Below, piece after piece: positions 1 to 8,231 of a stretch of 64,000 nucleotides of DNA (within the stretch, counting starts at the first letter, position 1; every line of letters starts with the position of its first letter). This stretch comes from Saccharopolyspora erythraea NRRL 2338. GTDB lineage: Bacteria > Actinomycetota > Actinomycetes > Mycobacteriales > Pseudonocardiaceae. Both the position numbers and the translations under genes were made by a program. The notes below the pieces were generated by a model. The model searched no databases. It was not told the origin of the DNA and saw only the letters and a program-made list of their open reading frames with translations. Location of the stretch: positions 3,461,584 through 3,525,583 of the forward strand of contig NC_009142.1 of NCBI RefSeq assembly GCF_000062885.1. Direction: 5' to 3'.

Positions 1-1
1 A

Positions 2-1492
2 GCACCCGTGAGCCTTTCGGCGCCATCACCGCGCAGAAGACCCGCGGGACCGTTCGGTGCCATGGCCGACGGCTACGCCCTGGCCCGCGGTGGGCCGGCG
101 CTGGTCAACCTGCACGCCGCCGCCGGTACCGGCAACGCCCTGGGCGCGCTGACCAACTCGGTGTACTCGCACAGCCCGCTGGTCATCACCGCGGGCCAGC
201 AGGTGCGCTCGACGATCGGCCAGGAGGTCATGCTCGCCAACGTCGATGCCGCGTCGCTGCCGAAGCCGCTGGTCAAGTGGAGCGCCGAACCGTCGTGCGC
301 GCAGGACGTGCCGCGCACCATCAGCCAGGCCATCCACACCGCCAACCTGCCTGCCAAGGGGCCGGTCTACGTGTCGGTGCCCTACGACGACTGGGACGGC
401 GAGGCCCCGCGGGAGGCCGGCCACCTGCTGCGCCGCAGCACCACCTCGGCCGGCTCCCTCGGCTCCGAGCAACTCGCCGACCTGGTCCAGGCGGTCGACT
501 CGGCGCGCAACCCGGTGCTGGTGCTGGGGCCCGACGTCGACGCCCAGCACGCCAACGACCACGCGGTCCGGCTCGCCGACAAGCTCAACGCCCCGGTGTG
601 GGTGGCGCCCTCGCCGTCGCGGTGCCCGTTCCCGACCCGCCACCGCTCGTTCCGGGGAGTGCTGCCTGCGGCGGTCCAGGGCGTGACCGACGCGCTCGAC
701 GGACACGACCTCGTCCTGGTCGCCGGCGCGCCGGTGTTCCGCTACCACCAGTACGTCCCCGGCGAGTACCTGCCCGAGGGCGCCCGCCTGGTCCACCTGA
801 CCAGCGACCCCGGCGAGGCCGCGCGGGCCCCGATGGGGGAGGCGCTGGTCTGCGACATCGCAGACGCGCTCTCCAGGCTGGCCGACGAGGCCGCCGACAC
901 CGACCGCCCGCGGCTGCCGCCGTTGCCGGACTTCCCGAGCGTGAGCGGTTCGGGCGGCGCGGTGCACCCGGCGGAGCTGTTCGCGACCCTGCGCGACATC
1001 GCGCCCGAGGACGCCGTCTACGTCAAGGAGTCCACCGCGACCACCGGCACCTTCTGGTCGCAGATGGACCTCTCCCGCCAGGGCAGCTACTTCTTCCCTG
1101 CCTCCGGCGGGCTCGGCTTCGGCCTGCCCGCCGCGGTCGGTGCCCAGCTCGCGCACCCGGAACGCCAGGTCGTCGGGCTCATCGGTGACGGCTCGGCGAA
1201 CTACGGCATCACCGCGCTGTGGACCGCCGCGCAGTACCGGATCCCGGTGAGCATCGTGATCCTGAAGAACGGCACCTACGGGGCCCTGCGCTGGTTCGCC
1301 AAGGTCCTCGACGCGGGCGAGACGCCCGGCATGGACGTGCCCGGCATCGACTTCGTGCGGATCGCGGGCGGCTACGGGGTGGAGGCCACCTCGGTGCGCA
1401 CCGCCGCGGACTTCGCGACCGCGTTCGAGGACGCGCTCGGCGCGGGCCGGCCGGCCCTCATCGAGGTCGAGACCGAGCTCACCGAACCCTGA
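2..1492 (+). CDS. mdlC: Benzoylformate decarboxylase, ThDP-dependent (5' end outside window)
   Basis: Converts benzoylformate to benzaldehyde and CO2 with thiamine diphosphate and Mg2+, the middle step from mandelate to benzoate. The visible protein follows the family from an ADGYA segment onward. The NLHAAAG segment carries the His equivalent to His70 of the Pseudomonas putida enzyme, and RYHQYVPG carries the His281 equivalent. The C-terminal ThDP motif is GDGSANYG followed after about 20 residues by LKNGTYG. About 50 N-terminal family residues, including the Glu that activates ThDP, are not visible. The first 16 or so in-frame codons do not resemble the family, so the junction near nt 50 may be a frameshift or an assembly effect; the GTG at nt 8 should not be taken as the start. 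It is followed by a transporter and an aldehyde dehydrogenase that would complete the pathway. Confidence 0.82.
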   Translation, partial: APVSLSAPSPRRRPAGPFGAMADGYALARGGPALVNLHAAAGTGNALGALTNSVYSHSPLVITAGQQVRSTIGQEVMLANVDAASLPKPLVKWSAEPSCAQDVPRTISQAIHTANLPAKGPVYVSVPYDDWDGEAPREAGHLLRRSTTSAGSLGSEQLADLVQAVDSARNPVLVLGPDVDAQHANDHAVRLADKLNAPVWVAPSPSRCPFPTRHRSFRGVLPAAVQGVTDALDGHDLVLVAGAPVFRYHQYVPGEYLPEGARLVHLTSDPGEAARAPMGEALVCDIADALSRLADEAADTDRPRLPPLPDFPSVSGSGGAVHPAELFATLRDIAPEDAVYVKESTATTGTFWSQMDLSRQGSYFFPASGGLGFGLPAAVGAQLAHPERQVVGLIGDGSANYGITALWTAAQYRIPVSIVILKNGTYGALRWFAKVLDAGETPGMDVPGIDFVRIAGGYGVEATSVRTAADFATAFEDALGAGRPALIEVETELTEP

Positions 1493-1574
1493 CCCGGCAA
1501 TCAGAACAGACCCCCGGACCCGTACGGGCCCGGAAACCGCCAACCCGAAGCCGCGACAGCAGAAGGAAATCCCA

Positions 1575-2939
1575 GTGTCCCAGCAGACCGTCACATCCGT
1601 GGTCGGCAAGGCCCGGTTGAACGGCTTCCACGTCGGCGTCCTGGTCATGTGCTCGCTGCTCATGATCGTCGACGGCTACGACATGGTCTCCTACGGCACC
1701 GTCATCAGCCACCTGATGGACGAGTGGAACATGGACCCGGTCACCGCCGGGACCCTCGGCTCGGCCGCGCTGGTCGGGATGCTCGTCGGCGGCATGTTCA
1801 TCGCGCCGCTGGCCGACACCCACGGGCGCAGGCCGTTGATGATCACCTGCGTCACCGTGGCCAGCGCGGCGTCGCTGGCGTGTGCCTTCGCCACCGGACC
1901 GGTGCAGCTCGGCGCGCTGAGGCTGGTCGTCGGCGCGGCGCTGGGCGCGCTGGTGCCCAACTTCATCGCCCTGACCGGGGAACTGGCGCCGCAGCGGTCG
2001 AAGGCGCTGTTCGTGACGCTGGTGTCGTGCTTCTACTCCGTCGGCGGGATCGCGGCGGCGGTCTTCGCCATCTACGTCGAGCCGCTGTGGACCTGGCGCG
2101 GTGTCTTCTACATCGCGGGCGCGCCGCTGCTGCTCGTGCCCGTCCTGCTGCGCCACCTGCCCGAGTCGCCGGAGTACCTGGCGGTCAACGGCGACCGCGA
2201 GCGGCTGCTCGCGGTGCTGCGCAGGGTCGACCCCACCGGCGACCACGGCGGCGTCGTGGCCGACGAGCGCCCGGCGGCGGGCAAGGTCCGGCTCTCCCAG
2301 CTGTTCACCGGCGGCAACGCGCTCAACAACGTGCTGATCTGGGTCTTCTTCGCGATGTGCATGCTGCTCAGCTACGGCCTCAACACCTGGCTGCCCAAGC
2401 TGATGCAGACCGCCGGCTACCCGCTGGGCTCGGCGCTGTGGAACCTGGTGGTGCTCAACCTCGGCGGCATGATCGGCGCCGTGGCAGGCGGCTGGCTCGC
2501 CGACCGCTGGACCTACCGCGGCACGCTGGTGCTGTACTTCGTGCTCGCGTCGGTGTCGCTGGTCGGGCTGGCGTTCGACCCGAACGCCGTGGTGCTCAAC
2601 CTCTTGCTGTTCGTGGCCGGGGCCGCGACCATCGGCGTGCTGGCGATCATCCACGCCTTCGCCGTCGAGTACTACCCGGCGCACGTCCGCTCGACCGGTG
2701 TCGGCTGGGCGGCCGGTGTCGGGCGCATCGGCGCCATCGGCGGTCCGACCCTCGGCGGCGCGCTGCTGGCGATGGAGCTGCCGTTCCAGCAGAACTTCAT
2801 CGCGGTGGCGGTGCCCGGAGCCATCGGGGCGGTCGCGGTCGCGCTCGTGGCGGGCAAGAGGTTCCGGACCGCGCCGCGTTCCGAGCCGGTGGCCGGGGTG
2901 ACATCCCGCCGCGGAAGCGAAGAAACCCGCAAAGTCTGA
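1575..2939 (+). CDS. MFS transporter, aromatic acid:H+ symporter (AAHS) type
   Basis: A 454-residue, 12-helix major facilitator of the class that imports benzoate, 4-hydroxybenzoate and related acids. The first helix has the AAHS signature DGYDMVSYGT, where acidic residues belong to the proton/substrate path, and the loop after helix 2 has the MFS motif (LADTHGRRP). The GTG start at 1575 is preceded by AGAAGGAA at a suitable distance, 80 nt after the decarboxylase stop. The position between benzoylformate decarboxylase and an aldehyde dehydrogenase suggests it imports benzoylformate, mandelate or benzoate. The exact substrate cannot be read from the sequence. Confidence 0.88.
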   Translation: MSQQTVTSVVGKARLNGFHVGVLVMCSLLMIVDGYDMVSYGTVISHLMDEWNMDPVTAGTLGSAALVGMLVGGMFIAPLADTHGRRPLMITCVTVASAASLACAFATGPVQLGALRLVVGAALGALVPNFIALTGELAPQRSKALFVTLVSCFYSVGGIAAAVFAIYVEPLWTWRGVFYIAGAPLLLVPVLLRHLPESPEYLAVNGDRERLLAVLRRVDPTGDHGGVVADERPAAGKVRLSQLFTGGNALNNVLIWVFFAMCMLLSYGLNTWLPKLMQTAGYPLGSALWNLVVLNLGGMIGAVAGGWLADRWTYRGTLVLYFVLASVSLVGLAFDPNAVVLNLLLFVAGAATIGVLAIIHAFAVEYYPAHVRSTGVGWAAGVGRIGAIGGPTLGGALLAMELPFQQNFIAVAVPGAIGAVAVALVAGKRFRTAPRSEPVAGVTSRRGSEETRKV

Positions 2940-2966
2940 TCGTGCCGTAGGAATCGTGCCGTAGGA
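2939..2966 (+). repeat. 14-bp tandem duplication carrying the ribosome binding site
   Basis: ATCGTGCCGTAGGA occurs twice in direct succession (2939-2952 and 2953-2966). Each copy contains a Shine-Dalgarno-like GTAGGA. The second copy sits at the correct distance from the ATG at 2977. The first copy overlaps the stop codon of the transporter gene. Confidence 0.85.
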
Positions 2967-2976
2967 GAGATCCGCC

Positions 2977-4437
2977 ATGGCGTTCGTCGCCCCCCAGGTC
3001 TGGGAGAACAAGATCTTCACCGGACGGTGGAGCACCGCGGGCGGTGCGCCGTCGCAGGTGACCGAACCCGCGACCGGCAAGTCGCTCGGCCAGGTGGGCA
3101 CCGCCACGCCCGCCGACGTCGACACCGCGTGCGAGCGGGCCGCGGCCGCGCGGCGGGAGTGGGAGAGCACGTCGTTCGAGGAGCGCGCGGCGATCCTGCG
3201 GCGGGCCGGTCAGCTCTTCGAGGAGCACGCGCCGGAGCTGCGGACCTGGCTGGTGCGCGAGGCGGGCTCGATCGGCGCGAAGGCCGACCTCGAACTGCGC
3301 ACCGCCGCGACCGAGTGCTACGAGGCCGCGGCACTGCCCTCGCACCCCAGCGGTGACCTGCTGCCCGCCGCCGACGGGCGCCTGAGCTTCAGCAGGCGGG
3401 TGGCCGCGGGTGTGGTGGGCGTGATCGCGCCGTTCAACTTCCCGCTGATCCTGTCCATCCGCGCGGTGGCACCCGCGCTCGCCTTGGGCAACTCCGTGGT
3501 GCTCAAGCCCGACACGCGCACCGCGGTGTGCGGCGGTGCCGCGCTGGCGGAGGTCTTCGCGGCGGCGGGCGTCCCGGAAGGGGTGTTCCAGGTGCTGCCG
3601 GGCGGCGCCGACGCCGGTGCGGCGCTGGTGGCGAACAGGCACACCCGGGTGATCGCCTTCACCGGCTCCACCGGAGCCGGGCGCAAGGTCGCCGAGGCCG
3701 CGGCCACCCACCTCAAGCGGACGCACCTCGAACTGGGCGGCAACAACGCGCTGATCGTCCTGCCCGACGCCGACGTGGCCGCCGCGGCCTCCGCCGCCGC
3801 GTGGGGCGCGTACCTGCACCAGGGCCAGATCTGCATGGCGGCCGGACGGCACCTGGTCCACGAGTCGATCGCCGACGACTACGTGGCCGCCCTCGCCGAG
3901 AAGGCCCGTGCCCTGCCGGTCGGCGACCCGCACACCGCCGAGGTCGCGCTGGGCCCGATCATCGACGAGGGGCAGCGCGACAACATCCACCGCCTGGTCA
4001 CCGCGAGCGTCGAGGCCGGTGCTCAGCTCGTGGCGGGTGGTACATACGAGGAGCTGTTCTACCGGCCGACCGTCCTGGACCAGGTCCGGCGGGACACGCC
4101 CGCCTTCGCCGAGGAGATCTTCGGGCCGGTCGCGCCGGTGTTGCGCTACCGGACGATCGAGGAGGCGGTGGAGATCGCCGCCGACTCCGAGTACGGCCTG
4201 TCGCTGAGCGTGCTCGGCGCCGACGCGATGCGGGCGTGGGAGGTCGCCAAGCAGATCCCAAGCGGGCTGGTGCACGTCAACGACCAGACCGTCGGCGACC
4301 AGCCCCACATCCCCTTCGGGGGTGTGCGCGACTCGGGCAACGGCGGTCGCATCGGCGGCGCCGAGGCCAACGTCGAGGCGTTCACCGAGACCCAGTGGGT
4401 CACCATCCAGGGCAGCATCCAGCAGTACCCGTTCTAG
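2977..4437 (+). CDS. NAD(P)-dependent aldehyde dehydrogenase, probably benzaldehyde dehydrogenase
   Basis: Oxidises an aldehyde to the acid. In this operon the natural substrate is benzaldehyde made by the upstream decarboxylase, giving benzoate. The 486 residues match the ALDH superfamily along their length. PFNFPLILSIRAV lines the cofactor site, FTGSTGAGR is the nucleotide-binding loop, LELGGNN contains the general-base Glu, and GQICMAA carries the catalytic Cys. The C-terminal FGGVRDSGNG segment is also typical. The start at 2977 follows TAGGAGAG. Substrate assignment rests on gene context; vanillin or other aryl aldehydes are possible. Confidence 0.85.
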   Translation: MAFVAPQVWENKIFTGRWSTAGGAPSQVTEPATGKSLGQVGTATPADVDTACERAAAARREWESTSFEERAAILRRAGQLFEEHAPELRTWLVREAGSIGAKADLELRTAATECYEAAALPSHPSGDLLPAADGRLSFSRRVAAGVVGVIAPFNFPLILSIRAVAPALALGNSVVLKPDTRTAVCGGAALAEVFAAAGVPEGVFQVLPGGADAGAALVANRHTRVIAFTGSTGAGRKVAEAAATHLKRTHLELGGNNALIVLPDADVAAAASAAAWGAYLHQGQICMAAGRHLVHESIADDYVAALAEKARALPVGDPHTAEVALGPIIDEGQRDNIHRLVTASVEAGAQLVAGGTYEELFYRPTVLDQVRRDTPAFAEEIFGPVAPVLRYRTIEEAVEIAADSEYGLSLSVLGADAMRAWEVAKQIPSGLVHVNDQTVGDQPHIPFGGVRDSGNGGRIGGAEANVEAFTETQWVTIQGSIQQYPF

Positions 4438-4482
4438 GCCGAGCCCGCGTCCTGCTCCGCCGCTGAGCGGCCGGCACCACAC

Positions 4483-4513
4483 GCCGCCGCCGGGAGCCGT
4501 GCCCGGCGGCGGC
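4483..4513. terminator. Hairpin terminator between convergent genes
   Basis: GCCGCCGCCGGG (4483-4494) and CCCGGCGGCGGC (4502-4513) form a perfect 12-bp stem with a 7-nt loop. It lies between the aldehyde dehydrogenase stop (4437) and the reductase stop on the other strand (4610). There is no U-tract, as is common in actinomycetes. The rest of 4438-4609 shows no gene. Confidence 0.6.
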
Positions 4514-4609
4514 TGGAGGAAGTGCGAGTGGCGGCGCCCTGGTCCCCGCGGAAGTCGTTGCGCGCCCCGCGAGAACGACGGTACGCGGGGAGCTCGGACC
4601 GCGGGCGTC

Positions 4610-5797
4610 CTACGAGGTCGCCACGTCCAGGGTGGGCCTGGACAGCTGGCGGCGGGCGCGGCCGAAGCCGCGGGGGTGGTTGAACGCCAGGACGCCCACG
4701 GGTCGCCCGTCGCGCTCGTACTGGGCGAGGAAGCAGCGGTCCTCGATGTCTCCGTCGAGGATGCGCACCTCGTCCTCGGGGTGGACGAAGCCCGCGAACT
4801 GGATGCGGACCCCGTACTGGTCGGACCAGAAGTAGGGCATGTCGGTGTGCTGTTCGTTGGTGATGCCGTCCAGCAGGTTGCGCACCGCGATCCGCGGCTG
4901 GCCGTTGGCGGTGGCCCAGTGCTCGGTGCGCACGTTCCTGCCTAGGTCGGGCCGGAAGACGCGGGCCACGTCGCCGACGGCGACGACGTTGGACAGGTCG
5001 GTCACGCCGCCGGAGTCGCAGAGCACGCCGTCGTGCAGGCTCAGGCCCGATCCGCTCAGCCAGCCGGTGTTGGGCTGGACCCCGATGCCGGCGACCACCA
5101 CGTCGGCTGGCAGCTCCTCGCCGGTGGACAGCCGCACGCCGACCACGTGGCCCGCGGCCGAGCGCAGTTCCTCGACCCCGGCGCCGAAGCGGACCGCCAC
5201 GCCGTGCTCGCTGTGCAGTGCCGCGCACGCGGAGGCCAGGCGCGTGCCGAGCACGCGAGCCAGCGGCAGCTCGGCGGCCTCGACGATGGTCACGTCCAGC
5301 CCGAGCTCGGCGCAGGAGGAGGCGACCTCGGCGCCGATGAACCCGGCGCCGATGACCACCACGTTCGGGCGTCCGGTCGTCAGCTCCTCGCGCAGTGCCT
5401 GGGCGTCCTCGAGCGTGCGCAGTGTGTGCACGCCGCCGACGCCCGCGCTGCCGGGAAGCACCCGGGTCGAGGCCCCGGTGGCGATCACGACGCCGTCGGT
5501 GCCGATCTGCTCCCCGCTGTAGAGCTCGATGCCGGCGTCGGCCGGCCGCAGGCGCGCCGCGAACTCGCCGAGCCGCCATTCGGCTTCGAGCTCGTCGAAG
5601 TCCTGCTGCTCGCCGAGCGCGAGGTCGGCCGCGCCGATCCGGCCCTTGAGGAAGTCCTTGGACAGCGGCGGCCGGTCGTAGGGCAGGTGGACCTCGGTGC
5701 CGACCACGACGAGCCTGCCGTCGAAGCCCTGCGCGCGCAGCTGCTGGGCCGCGGAGTACCCGCCCAGCGACGCTCCCACCACGGTGATCGTCCTCAT
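4610..5797 (-). CDS. FAD-dependent ferredoxin reductase of a Rieske oxygenase system
   Basis: A 395-residue pyridine nucleotide-disulfide family flavoprotein that passes electrons from NAD(P)H to a ferredoxin. The FAD Rossmann motif is near the N-terminus (VVGASLGGYSAAQQL). YDRPPLSKDFL follows, and a second dinucleotide motif (VVIGAGFIGAEVASS) binds NAD(P)H. A later TDLSNVVAVGDVA segment is typical of the FAD domain. The ATG at 5797 overlaps the TGA of the upstream ferredoxin (ATGA), so the two are translationally coupled. The likely terminal acceptor is the Rieske oxygenase at 10814-11950 in the divergent operon, which has no reductase of its own. Confidence 0.9.
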   Translation of the reverse strand: MRTITVVGASLGGYSAAQQLRAQGFDGRLVVVGTEVHLPYDRPPLSKDFLKGRIGAADLALGEQQDFDELEAEWRLGEFAARLRPADAGIELYSGEQIGTDGVVIATGASTRVLPGSAGVGGVHTLRTLEDAQALREELTTGRPNVVVIGAGFIGAEVASSCAELGLDVTIVEAAELPLARVLGTRLASACAALHSEHGVAVRFGAGVEELRSAAGHVVGVRLSTGEELPADVVVAGIGVQPNTGWLSGSGLSLHDGVLCDSGGVTDLSNVVAVGDVARVFRPDLGRNVRTEHWATANGQPRIAVRNLLDGITNEQHTDMPYFWSDQYGVRIQFAGFVHPEDEVRILDGDIEDRCFLAQYERDGRPVGVLAFNHPRGFGRARRQLSRPTLDVATS

Positions 5798-6144
5798 GCG
5801 ACGCTTTCCTGTTCCAGCGCGGCGTCCTGGCCCGCGGTCCGGCGGGGCGTGACGTCGACGTAGATGACGCCGTTGTCGACGGTCACCGCGTGGGTGCGCA
5901 CCGGGCGCTTGGCCGGCAGGCAGGTCGGCTGCCCGGTGCGCAGGTCGAAGAACGCCGCGTGCAGCGGGCACTCGACGAAGCAGCCCTCCAGGAACCCCTC
6001 GGACAGCGAGGCGTCCTGGTGCGTGCACGTGTCATCCACCGCGTAGTACTCGCCATCGGCGTTGAACACCGCGATGGGAACGTCGGCGACGATCCGCGCG
6101 GACTCGCCGGGAGGCAGCTCCTCGGTACGGCAGACGGCGAACAT
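5794..6144 (-). CDS. Rieske-type [2Fe-2S] ferredoxin
   Basis: A 116-residue soluble electron carrier. The cluster ligands are Cys40-x-His42 (CTH) and Cys59-x2-His62 (CPLH). A small Rieske ferredoxin of this size is the middle component of three-component aromatic or alkylamine oxygenases. The ATG at 6144 was chosen because AGGAGGGCT lies just upstream, although the frame stays open further. It is the first gene of a two-gene leftward operon and overlaps the reductase by 4 nt. A 38-bp operator-like inverted repeat begins 14 nt upstream of its start codon, so its expression is probably co-controlled with the rightward demethylation operon. Confidence 0.9.
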   Translation of the reverse strand: MFAVCRTEELPPGESARIVADVPIAVFNADGEYYAVDDTCTHQDASLSEGFLEGCFVECPLHAAFFDLRTGQPTCLPAKRPVRTHAVTVDNGVIYVDVTPRRTAGQDAALEQESVA

Positions 6145-6157
6145 GAGCCCTCCTGTT

Positions 6158-6195
6158 TGTTGCGCATAAGAGAACAGCAACCGTTATGCGCAACA
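6158..6195. promoter_or_regulatory. Operator-like inverted repeat, copy 1 (ferredoxin side)
   Basis: TGTTGCGCATAA (6158-6169) and TTATGCGCAACA (6184-6195) are perfect 12-bp inverted arms separated by 14 nt. On the minus strand a TTGACG hexamer (6223-6218) ends 22 nt before the element. The repeat would therefore cover the transcription start of the ferredoxin-reductase operon. A repressor or activator with two half-sites about 2.5 turns apart is inferred; the regulator is not in the window. Confidence 0.75.
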
Positions 6196-6341
6196 GGCTC
6201 CACGACTCCGGGGTGGTCGTCAAGAGGGATCGCGCCGTTGGCCCGCAATGTTTCGCGCGCCCGGATTCCCTTTCCCGGCAACGCGATGCGCGCTGCGGAG
6301 GGTTACGTCGCGGTAACCCGCGGATGATCGGCGCGGGGCTC

Positions 6342-6408
6342 TTGACAGCGCAGGGGTGCGGCCTCATCGTTGTTTCCCATCAAGCAACAAGGTGCTTAAT
6401 GCGCAACT
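6342..6408 (+). promoter_or_regulatory. Probable promoter and operator-like repeat, copy 2 (dehydrogenase side)
   Basis: A consensus -35 hexamer TTGACA lies at 6342-6347; no clear -10 is seen, with a weak candidate around 6365-6371. The element at 6371-6408 repeats the copy 1 architecture: TGTTTCCCAT on the left and GCGCAAC on the right (6401-6407), with 30 nt from arm start to GCGCAAC start in both copies. It begins 23 nt after the -35 hexamer, against 22 nt on the other side. The intervening stretch 6196-6341 holds no gene. Confidence 0.65.
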
Positions 6409-6475
6409 TTGCAGGTTAGGGCCACCTTCCGGCCCGAATCCCCGAACTCCACACTCCCGGAGAGGAGAGCGTCCC

Positions 6476-7561
6476 TTGCTGCATCAGGTCCGCGGCGTCG
6501 TCGCGCGAGAGGTGGGCGCACCGGTCGAGGTGCTCGACGTCCTGGTCCCCGACCCCGGCCCGGGCGAGGCCCTGGTGGCCGTGCAGGCCTGCGGGGTCTG
6601 CCACACCGATCTGCACTACCGCGAGGGCGGGATCGGGGAGGACTTCCCCTACCTGCTCGGGCACGAGGCCGCCGGCGTGGTCGAGGCCGTCGGCGAGGGG
6701 GTCACCGAGGTCGCGCCCGGGGACTTCGTGGTCCTGAACTGGCGGGCCGTGTGCGGCCAGTGCCGGGCCTGCCGCCGCGGCAAGGCCCAGTACTGCTTCG
6801 ACACCCACAACGCCCGCCAGCCGATGACGCTGGCCGACGGCACGCCGCTCTCGCCGGCGCTGGGCATCGGCGCCTTCGCCGAGAAGACCCTGGTCGCGGC
6901 GGGGCAGTGCACGAAGGTCGACGCCGGGGCCGACCCGGCGGTGGCCGGGCTGCTGGGCTGCGGCGTGATGGCCGGGATCGGCGCCGCGGTCAACACCGCT
7001 CCCGTGCGCCGCGGCGACACGGTCGCGGTGATCGGCTGCGGCGGCGTCGGCAGCGCGGCGATCGTGGGCGCCGAACTGGCCGGGGCGCGCCGGATCATCG
7101 CCGTCGACCTCGACACGAAGAAGCTGGACTGGGCCGAGGCCTTCGGCGCGACCCACCTGGTCAACGCCCGCCACGCCGACCCGGTGGAGGCGGTCCGGGA
7201 GCTGACCGGCGGTTTCGGCGCCGACGTCGTGATCGACGCCGTCGGGCGTCCCGAGACGTTCAAGCAGGCGTTCTACGCCCGCGACCTGGCGGGCACCGTC
7301 GTGCTGGTGGGCGTGCCGACCCCGGAGATGACCCTGGACCTGCCGCTGATCGACGTCTTCGCGCGCGGGGGAGCGGTCAAGTCGTCCTGGTACGGCGACT
7401 GCCTGCCCGGCCGCGACTTCCCGGAGCTCGTGGAGCTCAGTCAGCAGGGCCGGATCGACCTCGGCGCGTTCGTCACCGAGCGGATCGCGCTCGACGAGGT
7501 GGAGAAGTCCTTCGAGAAGATGCACCGCGGCGAGGTGCTGCGCTCGGTGGTGGTCCTCTGA
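6476..7561 (+). CDS. mscR: S-(hydroxymethyl)mycothiol dehydrogenase (mycothiol-dependent formaldehyde dehydrogenase)
   Basis: Oxidises the spontaneous adduct of formaldehyde and mycothiol with NAD+ to S-formylmycothiol. It is a 361-residue zinc medium-chain dehydrogenase. [15 protein letters not shown] holds a catalytic-zinc ligand, GHEAAG follows, the structural zinc site has four Cys in [15 protein letters not shown], and GCGGVG is the NAD motif. Phrases such as PALGIGAF and [10 protein letters not shown] are characteristic of the actinobacterial mycothiol enzyme. The TTG start at 6476 follows AGAGGAGAG and gives the usual family length; the longer reading from 6356 would run through the operator. 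It shares one nucleotide with the next gene (TGATG). Confidence 0.93.
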   Translation: MLHQVRGVVAREVGAPVEVLDVLVPDPGPGEALVAVQACGVCHTDLHYREGGIGEDFPYLLGHEAAGVVEAVGEGVTEVAPGDFVVLNWRAVCGQCRACRRGKAQYCFDTHNARQPMTLADGTPLSPALGIGAFAEKTLVAAGQCTKVDAGADPAVAGLLGCGVMAGIGAAVNTAPVRRGDTVAVIGCGGVGSAAIVGAELAGARRIIAVDLDTKKLDWAEAFGATHLVNARHADPVEAVRELTGGFGADVVIDAVGRPETFKQAFYARDLAGTVVLVGVPTPEMTLDLPLIDVFARGGAVKSSWYGDCLPGRDFPELVELSQQGRIDLGAFVTERIALDEVEKSFEKMHRGEVLRSVVVL

Positions 7562-8190
7562 TGCCCGCCCGCGTGGAGAAGGTCGTGACCTCGGGTGTAT
7601 TCGCCCTCGACGGTGGCACGTTCGAGGTCGACAACAACGTCTGGCTGGTCGGTGACGACCGCGAGGTCCTGGTCGTCGACCCGGCGCACGACCCGGACCT
7701 GGTGCTGGACGCCGTAGGCGAGCGCGAGGTCACCGCGGTCGTGTGCACCCACGGCCACAACGACCACATCAACGGTGCCGTCGCGCTGGCCGACAAGGTC
7801 GGCGCCCCGGTGCTGCTGCACGCCGACGACCTGGAGCTGTGGCAGCAGGTCCACGCCGAGCGGCCGCCGGACCGGACGATCTGCGACGGCGATCTGCTGA
7901 CCGTGGCGGGCACCGACCTGCGGGTCCTGCACACCCCGGGCCACACCTGGGGAAGCGTCTGCCTGCACGCGGCCGAACAGGGCTGGCTCTTCTCCGGCGA
8001 CACCCTGTTCCAGGGCGGCCCGGGCGCCACCGGCCGCTCGTACTCCGACTTCACCACGATCATCCGCTCGATCTCCTCGCGACTGCTGGAACTGGACGCG
8101 AGCACCGTCGTCCACACCGGACACGGGCCGACCACGACCATCGGCACCGAAGCCCCGAACCTGCCGGACTGGATCGCCCGGGGGCACTGA
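7561..8190 (+). CDS. Metallo-beta-lactamase-fold hydrolase, partner of the mycothiol dehydrogenase
   Basis: A 209-residue MBL-fold protein with the metal motif THGHNDH (HxHxDH), then HTPGHTWGS, SGDTLF and a late HTGHGP. The same pair, mscR followed by an MBL-fold gene, exists in mycobacteria (Rv2259-Rv2260). That arrangement, together with glyoxalase II-like motifs, suggests hydrolysis of a mycothiol thioester, most simply S-formylmycothiol to formate. The start codon overlaps the previous stop by 1 nt, so coupling is tight. The substrate is inferred, not shown. Confidence 0.87.
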   Translation: MPARVEKVVTSGVFALDGGTFEVDNNVWLVGDDREVLVVDPAHDPDLVLDAVGEREVTAVVCTHGHNDHINGAVALADKVGAPVLLHADDLELWQQVHAERPPDRTICDGDLLTVAGTDLRVLHTPGHTWGSVCLHAAEQGWLFSGDTLFQGGPGATGRSYSDFTTIIRSISSRLLELDASTVVHTGHGPTTTIGTEAPNLPDWIARGH

Positions 8191-8231
8191 GCCCGGCACT
8201 CACCCCGCCTCTGGAGAAAGGACCAACGCTG

